DNA of 7,777 nucleotides from JAMLIA01 sp039810005 (GTDB taxonomy: Bacteria; Chloroflexota; Chloroflexia; Thermomicrobiales; CFX8). The stretch covers positions 1-7,777 of the forward strand of contig JBDHWD010000127.1 of the NCBI GenBank assembly GCA_039810005.1. Reading direction: 5' to 3'. Both the position numbers and the translations under genes were made by a program. The first letter of the stretch is position 1. Every line of letters starts with the position of its first letter. Below the pieces are notes generated by a model. That model was not told the origin of the DNA, ran no database searches, and was given only the letters and a program-made list of their open reading frames with translations. Positions 6,762 through 7,777 of this stretch are shown here, piece by piece.

Positions 6762-7766
6762 TCAGGTTAGTTTCGACAGCAACAGCAGTAGTTGGCTTTG
6801 CCGATTGGTGCCGGTCTTCTGGAAAATCCGCTTCACTCTGGTACGAGCCGACTCGAGCGTGATGCCGACACGATCGGCCGCGCCGTCGATCGTGTCCCCC
6901 GCAAGCAGGCATTTGCAGAGGGCTATCTCTACGGGGGTTAGTGCGAATGCCGTCGAAAGCGCCTTTAGATCGCCAGCTGGCGTGTGTGCAGCTAGTTCGG
7001 TCAAGAGCACAAGGACCATGCGCGTCGGTGGAAGCAACGACAGGACACCGTGGTCCGGGCGTGGCTCCGGCAGAGGAGCCATCATGATCTCCCAGGCTTC
7101 CGCGCCGATCCGGAAAGTGAAACTCGATCGCTCTGTTGGAATGCCGCGCGACATCGCTGCCAACAGCACCCCGAAGCGGTTGTCTGCAACGTTGTCCGCT
7201 AACGTAAAACGCTTATGGTGGACAAAGGCAGGAGATCCGCGACTAAACAAGTCCACGGCGTTTTGGTTTGCCTCGCGTACAAGGCGGTTGCTTTCGACGA
7301 CGAACGCCGCGCATCGACTGCGCTCCACGATCGCGGCAGCGGCGACGCAGTTTTTGCTTTCATGCCGCAACAGCCGAGCGAGCTTGACCGAGCGGTCGAG
7401 TGTCCCGCGTACGCGCGACATCACCTGCAGGATGGCCCTGCCATAAGTGTCAGAATGAGTTAGCGGGAAATGGGCGAGTAGGTTGACCATTTCTCCCCGA
7501 TCACCTTCGATCTTCAGGCCGGCCGCTGCGTCAACCGCCTGCGGGCGCAGCCAGTCGTTGTAGAATTCCGTATGGGAATGAAGCCGTGCCGGGGACACCT
7601 CCTCTGACAGCGCGATCGTGCCGCTCTTGGCGCCTATCCAGTATGCGGCCCATGGATTTATACCAACGGCCCGCTGACCTGACTCGACGGGGATTCCCAA
7701 ATTGAGGCTGGCGTGATTCAAGGTGGCGTGGAGGACCTGCGCCATGCCGAGAGTTGTTGAGATCAA
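6762..7766 (-). CDS. LuxR-family transcriptional regulator, 5'-truncated by IS
   Basis: The gene encodes a DNA-binding regulator with an N-terminal sensor-like region and a C-terminal LuxR-type helix-turn-helix. The latter covers about residues 272-330 and contains LTPVEIALCKCLLAGDTID, GITLESARTRVKRIF and QKTGTNRQSQ. The remaining sensor region carries INPWAAYW and EFYNDWLRPQ, features I recall from alphaproteobacterial LuxR-type regulators of about 360-380 residues; the ligand is unknown. Native sequence begins only at INPWAA (about 7660). The 35 residues before it are read antisense through the left end of an IS element, and the apparent start is a TTG at 7766 without a ribosome binding site. 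About 60-80 native N-terminal residues are therefore missing. It lies in the same direction as, and upstream of, the RTX and secretion genes, which suggests it once controlled them. An intact helix-turn-helix could still be made from an internal start, such as the Met at residue 93. Confidence 0.82.
   Translation of the reverse strand: MISTTLGMAQVLHATLNHASLNLGIPVESGQRAVGINPWAAYWIGAKSGTIALSEEVSPARLHSHTEFYNDWLRPQAVDAAAGLKIEGDRGEMVNLLAHFPLTHSDTYGRAILQVMSRVRGTLDRSVKLARLLRHESKNCVAAAAIVERSRCAAFVVESNRLVREANQNAVDLFSRGSPAFVHHKRFTLADNVADNRFGVLLAAMSRGIPTERSSFTFRIGAEAWEIMMAPLPEPRPDHGVLSLLPPTRMVLVLLTELAAHTPAGDLKALSTAFALTPVEIALCKCLLAGDTIDGAADRVGITLESARTRVKRIFQKTGTNRQSQLLLLLSKLT
7658..7672. repeat. Terminal inverted repeat, left end of right IS copy
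   Basis: TTATACCAACGGCCC is the exact reverse complement of 106-120. TA at 7659-7660 is read as the duplicated target; host DNA of the regulator gene ends at 7658. The sequence also encodes part of the regulator frame antisense (RAVGI), which is why the frame runs into the element without a stop. Confidence 0.85.
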
Positions 7767-7777
7767 GCCGAGCCATA
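7659..7777 (+). mobile_element. Left end of an IS630-type insertion sequence (partial)
   Basis: This edge has a terminal repeat followed by about 70 bases of leader and the start of a plus-strand transposase. It has the same orientation as the fragment at 1-119, so the cargo between is bounded by direct copies of the element. It interrupts the 5' part of the LuxR-type gene. The rest of the element lies right of the window. Confidence 0.83.
7744..7777 (+). CDS. IS630-family transposase, N-terminal fragment
   Basis: ATG at 7744 opens a frame to the window edge reading MPRVVEIKPSH. Many IS630-family transposases begin 'MPRxxEIxPH', ahead of a helix-turn-helix region. Position, strand and distance from the terminal repeat (about 85 bases) fit a transposase start. 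Only 11 codons are visible, so the call depends on the matching terminal repeat and on the C-terminal fragment at the other edge. Confidence 0.7.
   Translation, partial: MPRVVEIKPSH

Noticed and set aside
121..7657. Claim of a functional composite transposon
   Set aside because: Both IS junctions interrupt genes, target duplications cannot be compared without outside sequence, and the equal 119-bp edges may be an assembly effect.

Overview
The window is GC-rich, densely coding DNA with an alphaproteobacterial look. This is inferred from codon bias, the RTX calcium-binding repeat protein style and the type of LuxR-family regulator; no marker gene fixes the genus. All cargo genes lie on the minus strand. 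Read in transcription order they are: a LuxR-type regulator (6762-7766), a large RTX calcium-binding protein read as two fragments (6505 down to 2913), a type I secretion ABC transporter (2720-942) and a HlyD-type membrane fusion protein (898-59). This is the standard layout of a type I secretion locus with its substrate. No TolC-type outer membrane gene is in view.

The two edges are pieces of one kind of insertion sequence of the IS630 type. Positions 1-119 hold the last 34 codons of a plus-strand transposase plus the right terminal repeat. Positions 7659-7777 hold the left terminal repeat plus the first 11 codons of a plus-strand transposase. The 15-base end GGGCCGTTGGTATAA (106-120) and its exact reverse complement (7658-7672) show that both edges are ends of the same or a very similar element in direct orientation.

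Both IS junctions fall inside genes. The left copy removes the 3' part of hlyD and replaces it with 19 IS-encoded residues. The right copy removes the 5' part of the regulator. The RTX gene is also out of frame at a G-rich tract (eight G, C, four G on the coding strand, 5237-5249). Only the ABC transporter gene looks whole. The simplest reading is a type I secretion/RTX island inactivated or decaying between IS copies. A phase-variable or sequencing-error explanation of the RTX frameshift remains open.

Both IS fragments are exactly 119 bp long counting the TA. That symmetry is what an assembly contig ending at a multi-copy repeat would show, so linkage to anything beyond the window should not be assumed. 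I found no RNA genes, CRISPR arrays or clearly new system. The most informative points are the IS boundaries and the RTX frameshift.
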